Origin: a bacterium
GTDB taxonomy: Bacteria; AUK180
Length of the DNA stretch: 6,783 nt
Direction of reading: 5' to 3'
Assembly (NCBI GenBank): GCA_021162505.1
Contig: JAGGYO010000078.1
Coordinates: 1 to 6,783 of the forward strand
Translations under genes and position numbers: made by a program
Part shown: positions 1-6,783 of the stretch, piece after piece
How positions within the stretch are numbered: the first letter of the stretch is position 1
Layout: each line of letters opens with the position of its first letter
Notes under the pieces: model-generated
Database searches by the model: none
What the model was told of the DNA's origin: nothing
Seen by the model: the letters and a program-made list of their open reading frames with translations, nothing else

Positions 1-490
1 AAATAGTAATGATAAAAACAGCGATCAATAAAATAAAAATAAAAATAAGATTTATAAAAAGATACCATCTAAAAACAAATACAATGAGTATAAATAAAGA
101 CATGGAAATAAAGGTAGAGATCAGCATTTTAGAAATATTAAAATTTCCTTTTTTATCCCAATATAAGTTGAATATTATTGTCCCACCAAAGAAAAATCCT
201 AAATAATTCCCCAAAAGAAATACTATGAATTTATTATAGGGTAAATTTAAGAATTTCATGAGTAAAAAAAATATAAAATTAATAAAAATAGCAATGATAA
301 AATTTACCAAATAATGTTTACTCCGGGATTTTGTCAATAAATAGTAAATAAAAAATGCCAATGCTCCGAAATATATCCCTGAACAGCGCACACATAACAA
401 TAATTTATCTATGCCAATAGAAAATGAATGAAAGGGATCCTGTGAGCAGAACCCGGAAAATGTAATTCTTAGAATTTCAATTATACTCAT
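1..490 (-). CDS. DUF2085-type integral membrane protein, N-terminal 163 residues (3' end outside window)
   Basis: Reading from ATG at 490-488 the frame stays open to the left edge, with no stop in the window. It begins MSIIEILRITFSGF and then shows the DUF2085 signature: C15-S-Q-D-P-F-H21-S-F-S-I-G, then L-C33-V-R-C36-S-G-I-Y-F-G. After this come hydrophobic segments at about 41-52, 60-78, 88-107, 122-140 and 143-163, separated by short basic or polar loops (TKSRSKH, YWDKKGN). The motif FLLGNYLGFFFGG (91-103) also fits the family. It is a multi-span inner-membrane protein of unknown function; the CxxC plus C15 and H21 could bind a metal or be redox-active, which is inference. The start overlaps the TamB-like stop by four bases (ATGA), and the Shine-Dalgarno signal is weak (AAGATTAGAAA), so translation is probably coupled. 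Base composition is even more AT-rich than its neighbours, as usual for Phe/Ile-rich membrane proteins. Confidence 0.8.
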   Translation of the reverse strand, partial: MSIIEILRITFSGFCSQDPFHSFSIGIDKLLLCVRCSGIYFGALAFFIYYLLTKSRSKHYLVNFIIAIFINFIFFLLMKFLNLPYNKFIVFLLGNYLGFFFGGTIIFNLYWDKKGNFNISKMLISTFISMSLFILIVFVFRWYLFINLIFIFILLIAVFIITI

Positions 491-3400
491 TTTCTAATCT
501 TAAATAAATTTGACATGTCGAATTCCCTTATCATCATTATATATATAGAATCTCCAAAAGACCTTGTCTCATAAGGGCTGATATTAAGATCAATGGATAG
601 CACAAGCTGAGGATTTATAAAGATCTTGAATTCCAATAATTGATCGTATTTTATATTATCAAAACGCGAATACCCAATATATAATTCGGGAAAAACATAT
701 TTTCCTAACGAAAAACGCCAACGATTGATAAATTCCCCAGCATCATTAACTGACATTCTTTCGATCTTAATATTATCGATCAGCTTTGAAAGAACATAGC
801 CCAAAGAGGTTTTACCCGAGAGCTTAAACAACTCCCCTGTCAGTTCAGATAATAAAAGGTTCATTCCCAAAGAATATATTGAATTCTTCAAGGAATAAAG
901 CTCAATATCTTTAAATAATATCAGTGATAATATCTGTAATGATGAGAAATGAGGGACAGATGACAGCTGGATATTTGGTTCAGAATACTTTCCGGAAATA
1001 TCAATATTGACCCGAATACCCGTAATAAGCGATTGCATTGATATATCAAGGTTAGGGTCTATAAATTCAGAATTCACAAAATTTATAAATGACGGAAGAA
1101 AGGTAAATGTTGATCCGAATTTATATACTTCGCCTCCAAGGATATTGATATTACCACCTAACTTCAGATCATTGTTCCTGCCTTTTATATTTAAATTTTT
1201 AAAACTTATAGTAAAATTTTGGTCCGTACCGGGGAAGGAAACCGGATTGGCACTTGAAACATTTATATCCATCAATAGATCAAAGTCACTTAATATGGAT
1301 AATTTCTTAATAGGGTTCTTTTTAAATTTTTTCTTTTGAATAGAGTTCACAGCATAATCAATAATATTGAAAAAGGTCTTCTTGATCTTGCCGTTGCTGA
1401 TCACTATATTCCCATTTATTTCAGGAACCTTTGAGAGCTTCAATTGTAAAGATAGAGAATTTATATTGGTTTTATATTCATTCAAGTCAATGGGGAAAAG
1501 ACCATTTATCAGTTTCAGCATGATCTGTCCCTTAGTTTCATCATTGTCATAATTTGCCAAACCATTAATATTAAAGGTTGCAGTATTTTTATTCTGCCCA
1601 ATATCAAATCTTATATCCTGCAATGTCAAGTTGAAACCATGTTCACCGTAATTCAGGATAATATTTCCATTGGTCTTGGAAATATCATAATTTATCTCTT
1701 TGCCGATCTTAATATTTCCGCCCATATCTCTCATCATTATCTTACTATCTATATTGGGAGATTCAAAGGTACCGTATAGCTTCATCTTTCCATTAAAACT
1801 ACCTGTAGAACCCTTAAACGGGAAATTCTCCAGCTTCTTTTTATAAACAATATATGGAATATCAATAAATAAATATTGTAAAAATTCAGGTTTAACATCT
1901 GCTAAGTCCAAATTGACTTCAAAGGGTTTATCCAATATTTGTACGGAAAAAGGATAAATAGAAAAATTGAGTGGTATAAAACCTTTGGCATTCATATAGT
2001 ACAATTTATGGTAAGCATTTATCTTTTCGAGATATAAAATATGATCCCTATAAGAGAGTTCACCCTGCAGTAATCCAATATATTTATAATGTCGAGCGAA
2101 ATTATCTATCTTGAAAGTAATATTCCCGCTTGGGTGAGTTAAGGTATCATCAAATGCTATTTTTGTACTGAATAGACCGGAGAATTCACCTTCTTTAGCA
2201 TTTATATAACTGAGTGCTCTATTTATATCAAATTTGTTGATTTCCAGATTACCTTTGATATTTTCGTTATGATAATCAATAGACCCTGAAATATTTTCGC
2301 CTGTAATTATGCCGGCAATTTTACCCATATTATATGTAAAAACAAATGATTCTTTGGATAATAACCTTTCCTTATCCATCATTAGTTCGTTTGTATTAAA
2401 AGATATATGATGAGTTCGTCCTTTGGTGTACATTTTAAAATCGGCAAGGAGGTCATCTATCTTCCCGTCTTTTTTGATCTTTTCCAATGACAAAACCCCA
2501 TTACCCTTAAGTTTTCCTTGTTTATCATAAGAAATATCAATAAAATAATTTGATCTATTTGTCTTTTTTATAGGCGATATCTTCAGTTTCAAAGAATCTT
2601 TATATTTTCCCTTTATTTTAATGCCATATCCCATAAATGAGTAACTGTTCTTAAAAAGGTCGATCTTTGACGGAATGAATTGTAAATTGATAAGGGTATC
2701 ATTAACATTACTGAATTTTATTTTCCCCTTTATATCAATATATTTAATAAAATTATTCTTGAATTTAATTTTTTCAGGATAAATTTCTCCTGAAATTTTT
2801 TTATTATCCACATTGGCAAAGATCTTCCCGATTATCTTTGATCCCATTGGCGCATTTTTAACGATCTTATCGATTTTCACATTGTATTGTTTTTTCAATG
2901 CATTGCCGGTAATAGAAAATATCCCGATATCCCCATTTTCACCGTATGCTTGTCCCTCACTTATATTTAACCGATTATTATTTGTGTCGAAGTCCAATTT
3001 CAACGATGTTCGTGATATAACGGGTTGTTTTAATAATTTCCCATTCACATTGAAAAAATCGATAACAACCTTTTTCTCATTGAAATTATAATAGATATTA
3101 CCTTCGCCATTTAAGGACGAAAGTGTTTTCGTTCCTGTTTGAGATTTAATAAAAATATTACCAATATTCAGATGAGAAAATTTCCCGCTAAGTTTAAGTT
3201 CCTTATGTGCATAGAACCCTCCGCCACTAATAGGCGAATCAAATAAAGTACCTTTTTTAAAATATAGATATACCCTTTCTTCTTTAAAACTTACTTTTAT
3301 TCCTAATTTTACATTTTTAAAAAGCAGATCAGCTAAATTTACAAGCGGTGATGTAAAATTTCCATAAAGCAGATTATTACCCTTGGAAAAGTGTAATTTT

Positions 3401-4131
3401 AAATACCCGCTGCCAATTCCGTGCATATCATTTTTTTTACCGAACAAAATATATTTATTCAACTCCTTTAGTTTCAAATTGTCAGTAGTGAATATCAACT
3501 CTTTTCCATCTTTAATATGCCCTTTGAAGGAAACCTTTGTATTCGCGGTATATAATTTACCTTCTGATATAACAATGTCCTTTTTCCAATTACCATTGAA
3601 ACGGCAAGCGATTATTGGTATTTTATTGATCCCTTCTTTAATATCAACAAGCGCTGATATTTGAGAAAAGACAAAGGTCTTTTTTCTGGAATCTATGCTA
3701 CCCATTAAAAAAATATCCTTTATATTATTTTCGGAAAAATAGATATTCATATTTTTAATAGATATATTATTCAATATGAAGTTAGGCATATGAAAAGAAG
3801 TGTTTGAGGAAAGTTTTTTAATTATTAAATTGGAGCTAATAACTTTTAAATAGTTGATCTTGTATTTTTTAAGAAATAGGTTTACCGCACTAACCCCGAT
3901 ATCTACATAGTCAGAGGTGAATTTTATATTATCCGTATTATAAGAAAGTCCACTGACGGAAATATTTTTAAAAATATTTATATCCATTGTTTGGAATTCA
4001 ATGGAAGCATTTTTAAAGCTCTTTTTTACAATAGATTTAAGGACAATAGGCGTGAGAATAATATATAATAGAATAACTATTATGTTCAAAGAGAAAAAAT
4101 AAAAGAAAAATCTATTCCTTCTTTTTACCAA
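487..4131 (-). CDS. TamB-like (DUF490) translocation/assembly module protein, AsmA-like superfamily
   Basis: This is a 1214-residue protein, close to the length of E. coli TamB (about 1259). It starts at TTG behind AAAGGA. The N-terminus KRRNR plus a hydrophobic helix (about residues 8-32) is an uncleaved inner-membrane anchor with the basic end in the cytoplasm. Next comes a very long run of alternating-hydrophobicity beta strands with many N, K, G and I residues (about 45-990), as expected for the beta-taco groove of AsmA-like proteins spanning the periplasm. The C-terminal TamB domain (about 870-1214) is recognisable by GGNINILGGEVY ending near 1003, IDPNLDI near 1024-1030, the SG-x-x-x-x-P-x-IQLSSVP segment at 1047-1060, then SLQILSLILF to 1073. 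In proteobacteria TamB works with TamA in outer-membrane protein insertion, and AsmA-like proteins carry phospholipids to the outer membrane; which applies here is unknown. No TamA/BamA-type barrel gene is in the window. The TGA stop overlaps the next gene's start (ATGA). Confidence 0.9.
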   Translation of the reverse strand: MVKRRNRFFFYFFSLNIIVILLYIILTPIVLKSIVKKSFKNASIEFQTMDINIFKNISVSGLSYNTDNIKFTSDYVDIGVSAVNLFLKKYKINYLKVISSNLIIKKLSSNTSFHMPNFILNNISIKNMNIYFSENNIKDIFLMGSIDSRKKTFVFSQISALVDIKEGINKIPIIACRFNGNWKKDIVISEGKLYTANTKVSFKGHIKDGKELIFTTDNLKLKELNKYILFGKKNDMHGIGSGYLKLHFSKGNNLLYGNFTSPLVNLADLLFKNVKLGIKVSFKEERVYLYFKKGTLFDSPISGGGFYAHKELKLSGKFSHLNIGNIFIKSQTGTKTLSSLNGEGNIYYNFNEKKVVIDFFNVNGKLLKQPVISRTSLKLDFDTNNNRLNISEGQAYGENGDIGIFSITGNALKKQYNVKIDKIVKNAPMGSKIIGKIFANVDNKKISGEIYPEKIKFKNNFIKYIDIKGKIKFSNVNDTLINLQFIPSKIDLFKNSYSFMGYGIKIKGKYKDSLKLKISPIKKTNRSNYFIDISYDKQGKLKGNGVLSLEKIKKDGKIDDLLADFKMYTKGRTHHISFNTNELMMDKERLLSKESFVFTYNMGKIAGIITGENISGSIDYHNENIKGNLEINKFDINRALSYINAKEGEFSGLFSTKIAFDDTLTHPSGNITFKIDNFARHYKYIGLLQGELSYRDHILYLEKINAYHKLYYMNAKGFIPLNFSIYPFSVQILDKPFEVNLDLADVKPEFLQYLFIDIPYIVYKKKLENFPFKGSTGSFNGKMKLYGTFESPNIDSKIMMRDMGGNIKIGKEINYDISKTNGNIILNYGEHGFNLTLQDIRFDIGQNKNTATFNINGLANYDNDETKGQIMLKLINGLFPIDLNEYKTNINSLSLQLKLSKVPEINGNIVISNGKIKKTFFNIIDYAVNSIQKKKFKKNPIKKLSILSDFDLLMDINVSSANPVSFPGTDQNFTISFKNLNIKGRNNDLKLGGNINILGGEVYKFGSTFTFLPSFINFVNSEFIDPNLDISMQSLITGIRVNIDISGKYSEPNIQLSSVPHFSSLQILSLILFKDIELYSLKNSIYSLGMNLLLSELTGELFKLSGKTSLGYVLSKLIDNIKIERMSVNDAGEFINRWRFSLGKYVFPELYIGYSRFDNIKYDQLLEFKIFINPQLVLSIDLNISPYETRSFGDSIYIMMIREFDMSNLFKIRK

Positions 4132-4133
4132 TA

Positions 4134-5942
4134 CTAATCCTTTATCTTCTTAGGTTTTAATAATTCCTTGAATTTTCTATAAAAATCATCGAATATTGGA
4201 GAAAAACTCATGAAGTACTCTTTTCTGAATTCTTTGGATTTTTGTTCGAATTTAATATCCACTATTCCCTCTTTTTCCACAAGTGCATCATAATTATCAA
4301 ATATTTCATCACCCATTATCTCTGTTGCTTTCCTGAGCCATAGCATGATCTGAGACGATTTCAAGGCATATCTTTCAATATTTAATGTAGTATTTTCGTG
4401 TAGTTTATTTATATCTATATAATCTTTCATCATTTTTAGAAAGACATCCATCTCTTTTTCCAGATCAACATTTTCTATATGAACTTGTGATCTGATTTTT
4501 TCTTTTACTGATACCAATTCTTCGGTATAGACCTGTTCCACTTTTTCTTTGTTCAATTCAAAGGATTCCTTATATTCAGGAATAATACATTGGATATTGA
4601 ACTCTTTTTCCAATTTATCCTTTAAAACTTTTTGGGCAGTTTCTTCACCGTGAACAATGAAAATATTTTTGGGCTTTTTCGCGATTCTTCTAACGAAATC
4701 TATAAGATGTTCCTGATCGGCATGAGCGGAAAAACTATCTAGTGAATACACTGATGCATTGATCTCTATTGGTTCGCCTAATATTTTTACTTCATCGGCA
4801 CCATCTCTGATCTTTCTTCCAAGTGTGCCATTTGCCTGATACCCCACAAATACGATAGATGTGCTCGGATTCCACGCTTGATACTTTAGATGATGTAAAA
4901 TCCTACCGGCATTACACATTCCGGCAGCCGATATTATTATTGCTGCTTTATCATCTGTATTTATTTTTTTTGAATCATCGGTTGATGTAGTCATTTTAAT
5001 ATTAGGATAATCAAAGGCAAGAATACCTTTTTTATAAAGCTCTTTTACATCATCTGAGAAGAAATTAGGATAATGTTCTAATACGGCTTTGTAAATATTT
5101 GTAGCATTTATTGCAAGGGGGCTGTCAAGATATGCTTTGATCAAATGTATCCGACCATCCTCAACAAGTTTATTGAGGTAATACAATAATAGTTGTGTTC
5201 TGCCCACAGCAAATGAAGGTATAATTATCTTCCCGCCGCTCCTAAATGATTCTTCAATGATGGCAGCAAGTTTATCCAATGAATCCTCCAAGCTATGTCG
5301 CATTCTATCTCCATAGGTTGATTCCGTTAATAGATAATCCACATCTTCAAAGGAAGACGGCATATTCAATAATGGAGTAATTGAGCTGCCGATATCACCG
5401 CTAAAGCCAACCTTAATATCCTCACTTTCAAAAAGAATATGAGCAGAACCAAGTATATGTCCCGCATCAAAAAATGTTGCCTTGATCCCTGAACCAAGAT
5501 CCAGTGACTCATTATAATTTATACCTTTAAAAAGAGGAAGTGCTTTTTCAACATCCTCCATTTCATAAAGGGGTTCTCTCGGCTCCAAGCCCTTTCTTGC
5601 TCTCTTTTTATTGTCCCATCTATTATCCATTTCCTGGATATGAGCACTATCTTTCAACATTACATCACAAAGCTGCTTTGTAGCAAAAGTAGTGAAAATA
5701 CTACCGTTAAAACCATCTTTTACCAATTTTGGGATCAAACCGCTATGATCAATATGGGCATGGGTTAGAAGTAAATGATCAATGCTTGACGGATCGAATG
5801 GGAACGCGTTGAAATTTTTCTCATTATTCGCCTTGCTTCCCTGATGCATACCACAATCAACAAGTATCCTTTTACCCTTTGTCTCAATCAAATAATTTGA
5901 ACCCGTAACCTCTTTTGTTGCACCGAAAAAAGATATTCTCAT
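4134..5942 (-). CDS. Metallo-beta-lactamase fold, beta-CASP family ribonuclease (CPSF73/Ysh1/TTHA0252-like) with C-terminal extension
   Basis: This 602-residue zinc-dependent nuclease of the cytoplasm is expected to cut or trim RNA. All family motifs are intact: D29 in LVDCGMHQG, H61-A-H63-I-D65-H66 (two-zinc HxHxDH site), H162 in DAGHILGSAH, D183 in FSGDIG, motif A E207 in TESTYGDR, PSFAVGRTQ (242-250), SAAGMCNAGRI (338-348), VGYQANGTLGR (366-376), motif B H407 in SAHAD, and motif C H431 in VHGEE. The beta-CASP insertion lies at roughly 210-395. The core ends near residue 465. Bacterial relatives such as Thermus TTHA0252 (about 430 residues) stop about there, whereas this protein has about 137 further residues, charged and helix-prone with no domain I recognise. 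There is no KH domain in front, unlike archaeal aCPSF1, and no RNase J C-terminal domain is evident. The start is set by AGGAG. The stop is 2 bases before the TamB-like gene. Whether it acts as endo- or 5' exonuclease cannot be told. Confidence 0.94.
   Translation of the reverse strand: MRISFFGATKEVTGSNYLIETKGKRILVDCGMHQGSKANNEKNFNAFPFDPSSIDHLLLTHAHIDHSGLIPKLVKDGFNGSIFTTFATKQLCDVMLKDSAHIQEMDNRWDNKKRARKGLEPREPLYEMEDVEKALPLFKGINYNESLDLGSGIKATFFDAGHILGSAHILFESEDIKVGFSGDIGSSITPLLNMPSSFEDVDYLLTESTYGDRMRHSLEDSLDKLAAIIEESFRSGGKIIIPSFAVGRTQLLLYYLNKLVEDGRIHLIKAYLDSPLAINATNIYKAVLEHYPNFFSDDVKELYKKGILAFDYPNIKMTTSTDDSKKINTDDKAAIIISAAGMCNAGRILHHLKYQAWNPSTSIVFVGYQANGTLGRKIRDGADEVKILGEPIEINASVYSLDSFSAHADQEHLIDFVRRIAKKPKNIFIVHGEETAQKVLKDKLEKEFNIQCIIPEYKESFELNKEKVEQVYTEELVSVKEKIRSQVHIENVDLEKEMDVFLKMMKDYIDINKLHENTTLNIERYALKSSQIMLWLRKATEIMGDEIFDNYDALVEKEGIVDIKFEQKSKEFRKEYFMSFSPIFDDFYRKFKELLKPKKIKD
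4138..4143 (-). promoter_or_regulatory. Ribosome binding site that supports the TTG start of the TamB-like gene
   Basis: AAAGGA lies on the minus strand, six bases (TTAGTA) before a TTG at 4131-4129. It overlaps the last codons of the nuclease gene, whose TAG is at 4136-4134. The site decides the start: the first in-frame ATG is codon 49, which would remove the membrane anchor. Confidence 0.8.
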
Positions 5943-5948
5943 ATATTT

Positions 5949-5953
5949 CTCCT
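5949..5953 (-). promoter_or_regulatory. Ribosome binding site of the beta-CASP nuclease gene
   Basis: AGGAG reads on the minus strand, six bases (AAATAT) before the ATG at 5942-5940. It overlaps the TAG stop of the DUF4159 gene (5954-5952), so ribosomes ending the upstream gene are placed to reinitiate. This is a strong site and fixes the start of the nuclease. Confidence 0.85.
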
Positions 5954-6614
5954 AATATGTTAACGCATATAATATAATATTTGCACCCATTTTTAACGCT
6001 GTTTCTCTGATCTCATTACTATCGGAAGGATGTACACCCTGAGAGTCCCAACCATCTGAAATATTTGAATTATAGGTATAAAGCACCATTAAATTACCCG
6101 AATCGTCAAAAATACCATAAGCCACCGGTGGCTTTTGATAATGAACATGAATTTGTGGAAGACCTTTGCTGAACTTGAACCATATATTGAACAATTTAAA
6201 ATTATACGGCAATGGAACCAATTTCTTGTTTGGAAAGATCTTTTTTAACTCGGGTCTAATATATTTGTCCAGACCATAGTCATCATCAATATACAAAAAT
6301 CCCCCATTTTCGCAGTACTTCTTTAAATTTTGCCTTTCAAGGTTTGAAAATATCACCTTACCGTGACCTGTCATAAATACCATTGGATAATCGAATAAAC
6401 TATTGGAATCCGCTTGAACATAGAGATCACGGGCATCTACCTGAACATGAAGTTCCTTGGAAAAATACCTCAGAATATTGGGGATCTCTGTTCTGCCATT
6501 GTACCAATCACCACCACCATTGTATTTCAATCGGGGAATAGCCAGTTGTTCGCTCCAGATGCTCGCCATAATAAGGGAAAAAAGAAATATTAATAATTTC
6601 CTAAAATGCCCCAT
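5952..6614 (-). CDS. Exported DUF4159-family protein
   Basis: This 220-residue protein has an N-terminal export signal: basic residues (HFRK) followed by a hydrophobic stretch at about residues 7-20 and a plausible cleavage site near residues 20-24. The mature part therefore probably lies in the periplasm. It looks like DUF4159. It has the early motif RLKYNGGGDWYNG (28-40), a strand-turn DYPMVFMTGHG (75-85), GGFLYIDDDYG (104-114), an HVH pair (156-158), and LMVLYTYNSN...DGWD (175-190). The biochemical role of the family is unknown. The strand/GHG/GGFLYIDD layout recalls class I glutamine amidotransferase-like (ThuA-like) folds, but I see no catalytic Cys-His pair in the right places, so enzymatic activity is not claimed. 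The ATG at 6614 sits inside the end of the permease gene. An AAGG lies about 7 bases upstream, and the next Met (residue 16) would destroy the signal sequence. The nuclease gene follows after 9 bases. Confidence 0.8.
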   Translation of the reverse strand: MGHFRKLLIFLFSLIMASIWSEQLAIPRLKYNGGGDWYNGRTEIPNILRYFSKELHVQVDARDLYVQADSNSLFDYPMVFMTGHGKVIFSNLERQNLKKYCENGGFLYIDDDYGLDKYIRPELKKIFPNKKLVPLPYNFKLFNIWFKFSKGLPQIHVHYQKPPVAYGIFDDSGNLMVLYTYNSNISDGWDSQGVHPSDSNEIRETALKMGANIILYALTY

Positions 6615-6783
6615 TCCTTTGCCTTTTTTATACTATGATTAAAAAATAATATTGAAAGTGGTAAAAAGATTACTGTCAATACTATCATAATAATGAGTTC
6701 GTGATACAATTGTGACAAGCCCACACCCTTTAAAAGATTCAGCCTAATGGCTTTTAATGCATAGGTAGTGGGGAATATATAAC
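6590..6783 (-). CDS. ABC-2 type transporter permease, C-terminal fragment (5' part outside window)
   Basis: This open frame enters from the right edge and ends at TAA (6592-6590), giving 63 residues; the start lies outside the window. The fragment begins YIFPTTYALKAIRLNLLKG, which resembles the conserved segment before the last helix of ABC-2 permeases (P-x-TYAL-x-AIR-x-x-LL-x-G). One hydrophobic helix follows (about fragment residues 28-48, LIIMIVLTVIFLPLSILFF), then a basic tail (KKAKEWGILGNY) typical of the cytoplasmic end of these proteins. Such permeases form the membrane channel of ABC exporters for drugs, polysaccharides, lipids or unknown substrates, and the substrate cannot be told from this piece. 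The partner ATPase would be expected just outside the window. The 3' end overlaps the DUF4159 gene by 25 bases in another frame, which suggests translational coupling. The family call rests on a short fragment. Confidence 0.72.
   Translation of the reverse strand, partial: YIFPTTYALKAIRLNLLKGVGLSQLYHELIIMIVLTVIFLPLSILFFNHSIKKAKEWGILGNY

Noticed and set aside
9..206. Plus-strand open frame of 65 codons at the left edge
   Set aside because: It lies antisense to the DUF2085 frame. Its product is Lys/Ile-rich low-complexity sequence and it has no good ribosome site, so it is a by-product of AT-rich sequence.
1007..1552. Two plus-strand open frames (1007-1339, 1367-1552)
   Set aside because: Both are antisense to the well-supported TamB domain. 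They have no family resemblance and no recognisable ribosome sites.
2813..3664. Two plus-strand open frames (2813-3091, 3383-3664), hydrophobic in parts
   Set aside because: They are complementary to the beta-strand region of the TamB-like gene. The Phe/Ile/Leu runs are the mirror of its Lys/Asn/Ile codons and not membrane proteins.
487..4131. Internal repeats in the 1214-residue protein suggesting a tandem-repeat adhesin
   Set aside because: The repeated look comes from alternating beta-strand composition without a fixed repeat unit. The anchor helix and C-terminal domain fit a TamB-like protein better.
4129..4140. Possible promoter or terminator between the nuclease and TamB-like genes, or at the other junctions
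   Set aside because: The gaps are 2-9 bases or overlaps. No hairpin with a T-run and no convincing -35/-10 pair stands out, and AT-rich TATAAT-like strings occur everywhere in this composition.
6457..6642. Plus-strand open frame of 61 codons across the permease/DUF4159 junction
   Set aside because: It is antisense to the DUF4159 signal sequence and conserved N-terminal motif, and no domain is seen.

Overview
The window is AT-rich (roughly one third G+C by eye). It holds five genes, all on the minus strand and packed head to tail like one transcription unit. Reading in the direction of transcription (right to left), they are: (1) the last 63 codons of an ABC-2 type transporter permease, cut by the right edge; (2) a 220-residue exported DUF4159-family protein; (3) a 602-residue metallo-beta-lactamase/beta-CASP RNA-processing nuclease with a long C-terminal extension; (4) a 1214-residue TamB-like (DUF490) envelope protein that starts at TTG; (5) the first 163 codons of a DUF2085-type membrane protein, cut by the left edge. 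Genes 1 and 2 overlap by 25 bases. Genes 2 and 3 are 9 bases apart, genes 3 and 4 are 2 bases apart, and genes 4 and 5 share an ATGA stop/start. No intergenic gap is long enough for an internal promoter or terminator, and I see no RNA genes, mobile elements or repeat arrays.

Organism: a TamB-like protein implies a two-membrane (diderm) bacterium. Strong AT bias, good AGGAG/AAAGGA ribosome sites, and DUF4159 beside a beta-CASP nuclease would fit an AT-rich lineage of the Fibrobacteres-Chlorobi-Bacteroidetes neighbourhood or a candidate phylum near it. This is inference, and the sequence alone does not fix the taxon.

How the genes may work together: four of the five products are membrane or exported proteins (permease, DUF4159, TamB-like, DUF2085), and the TamB-like protein points to transport or assembly between inner and outer membrane. 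The beta-CASP nuclease is the only clearly cytoplasmic product and may simply be co-transcribed. I see no defence system, secondary-metabolite cluster or other obviously new system. The points most worth a second look are the unassigned C-terminal tail of the nuclease, the TamB-like gene coupled to an RNase rather than to a TamA-type partner, and the edge-truncated DUF2085 gene with its cysteine/histidine motif.
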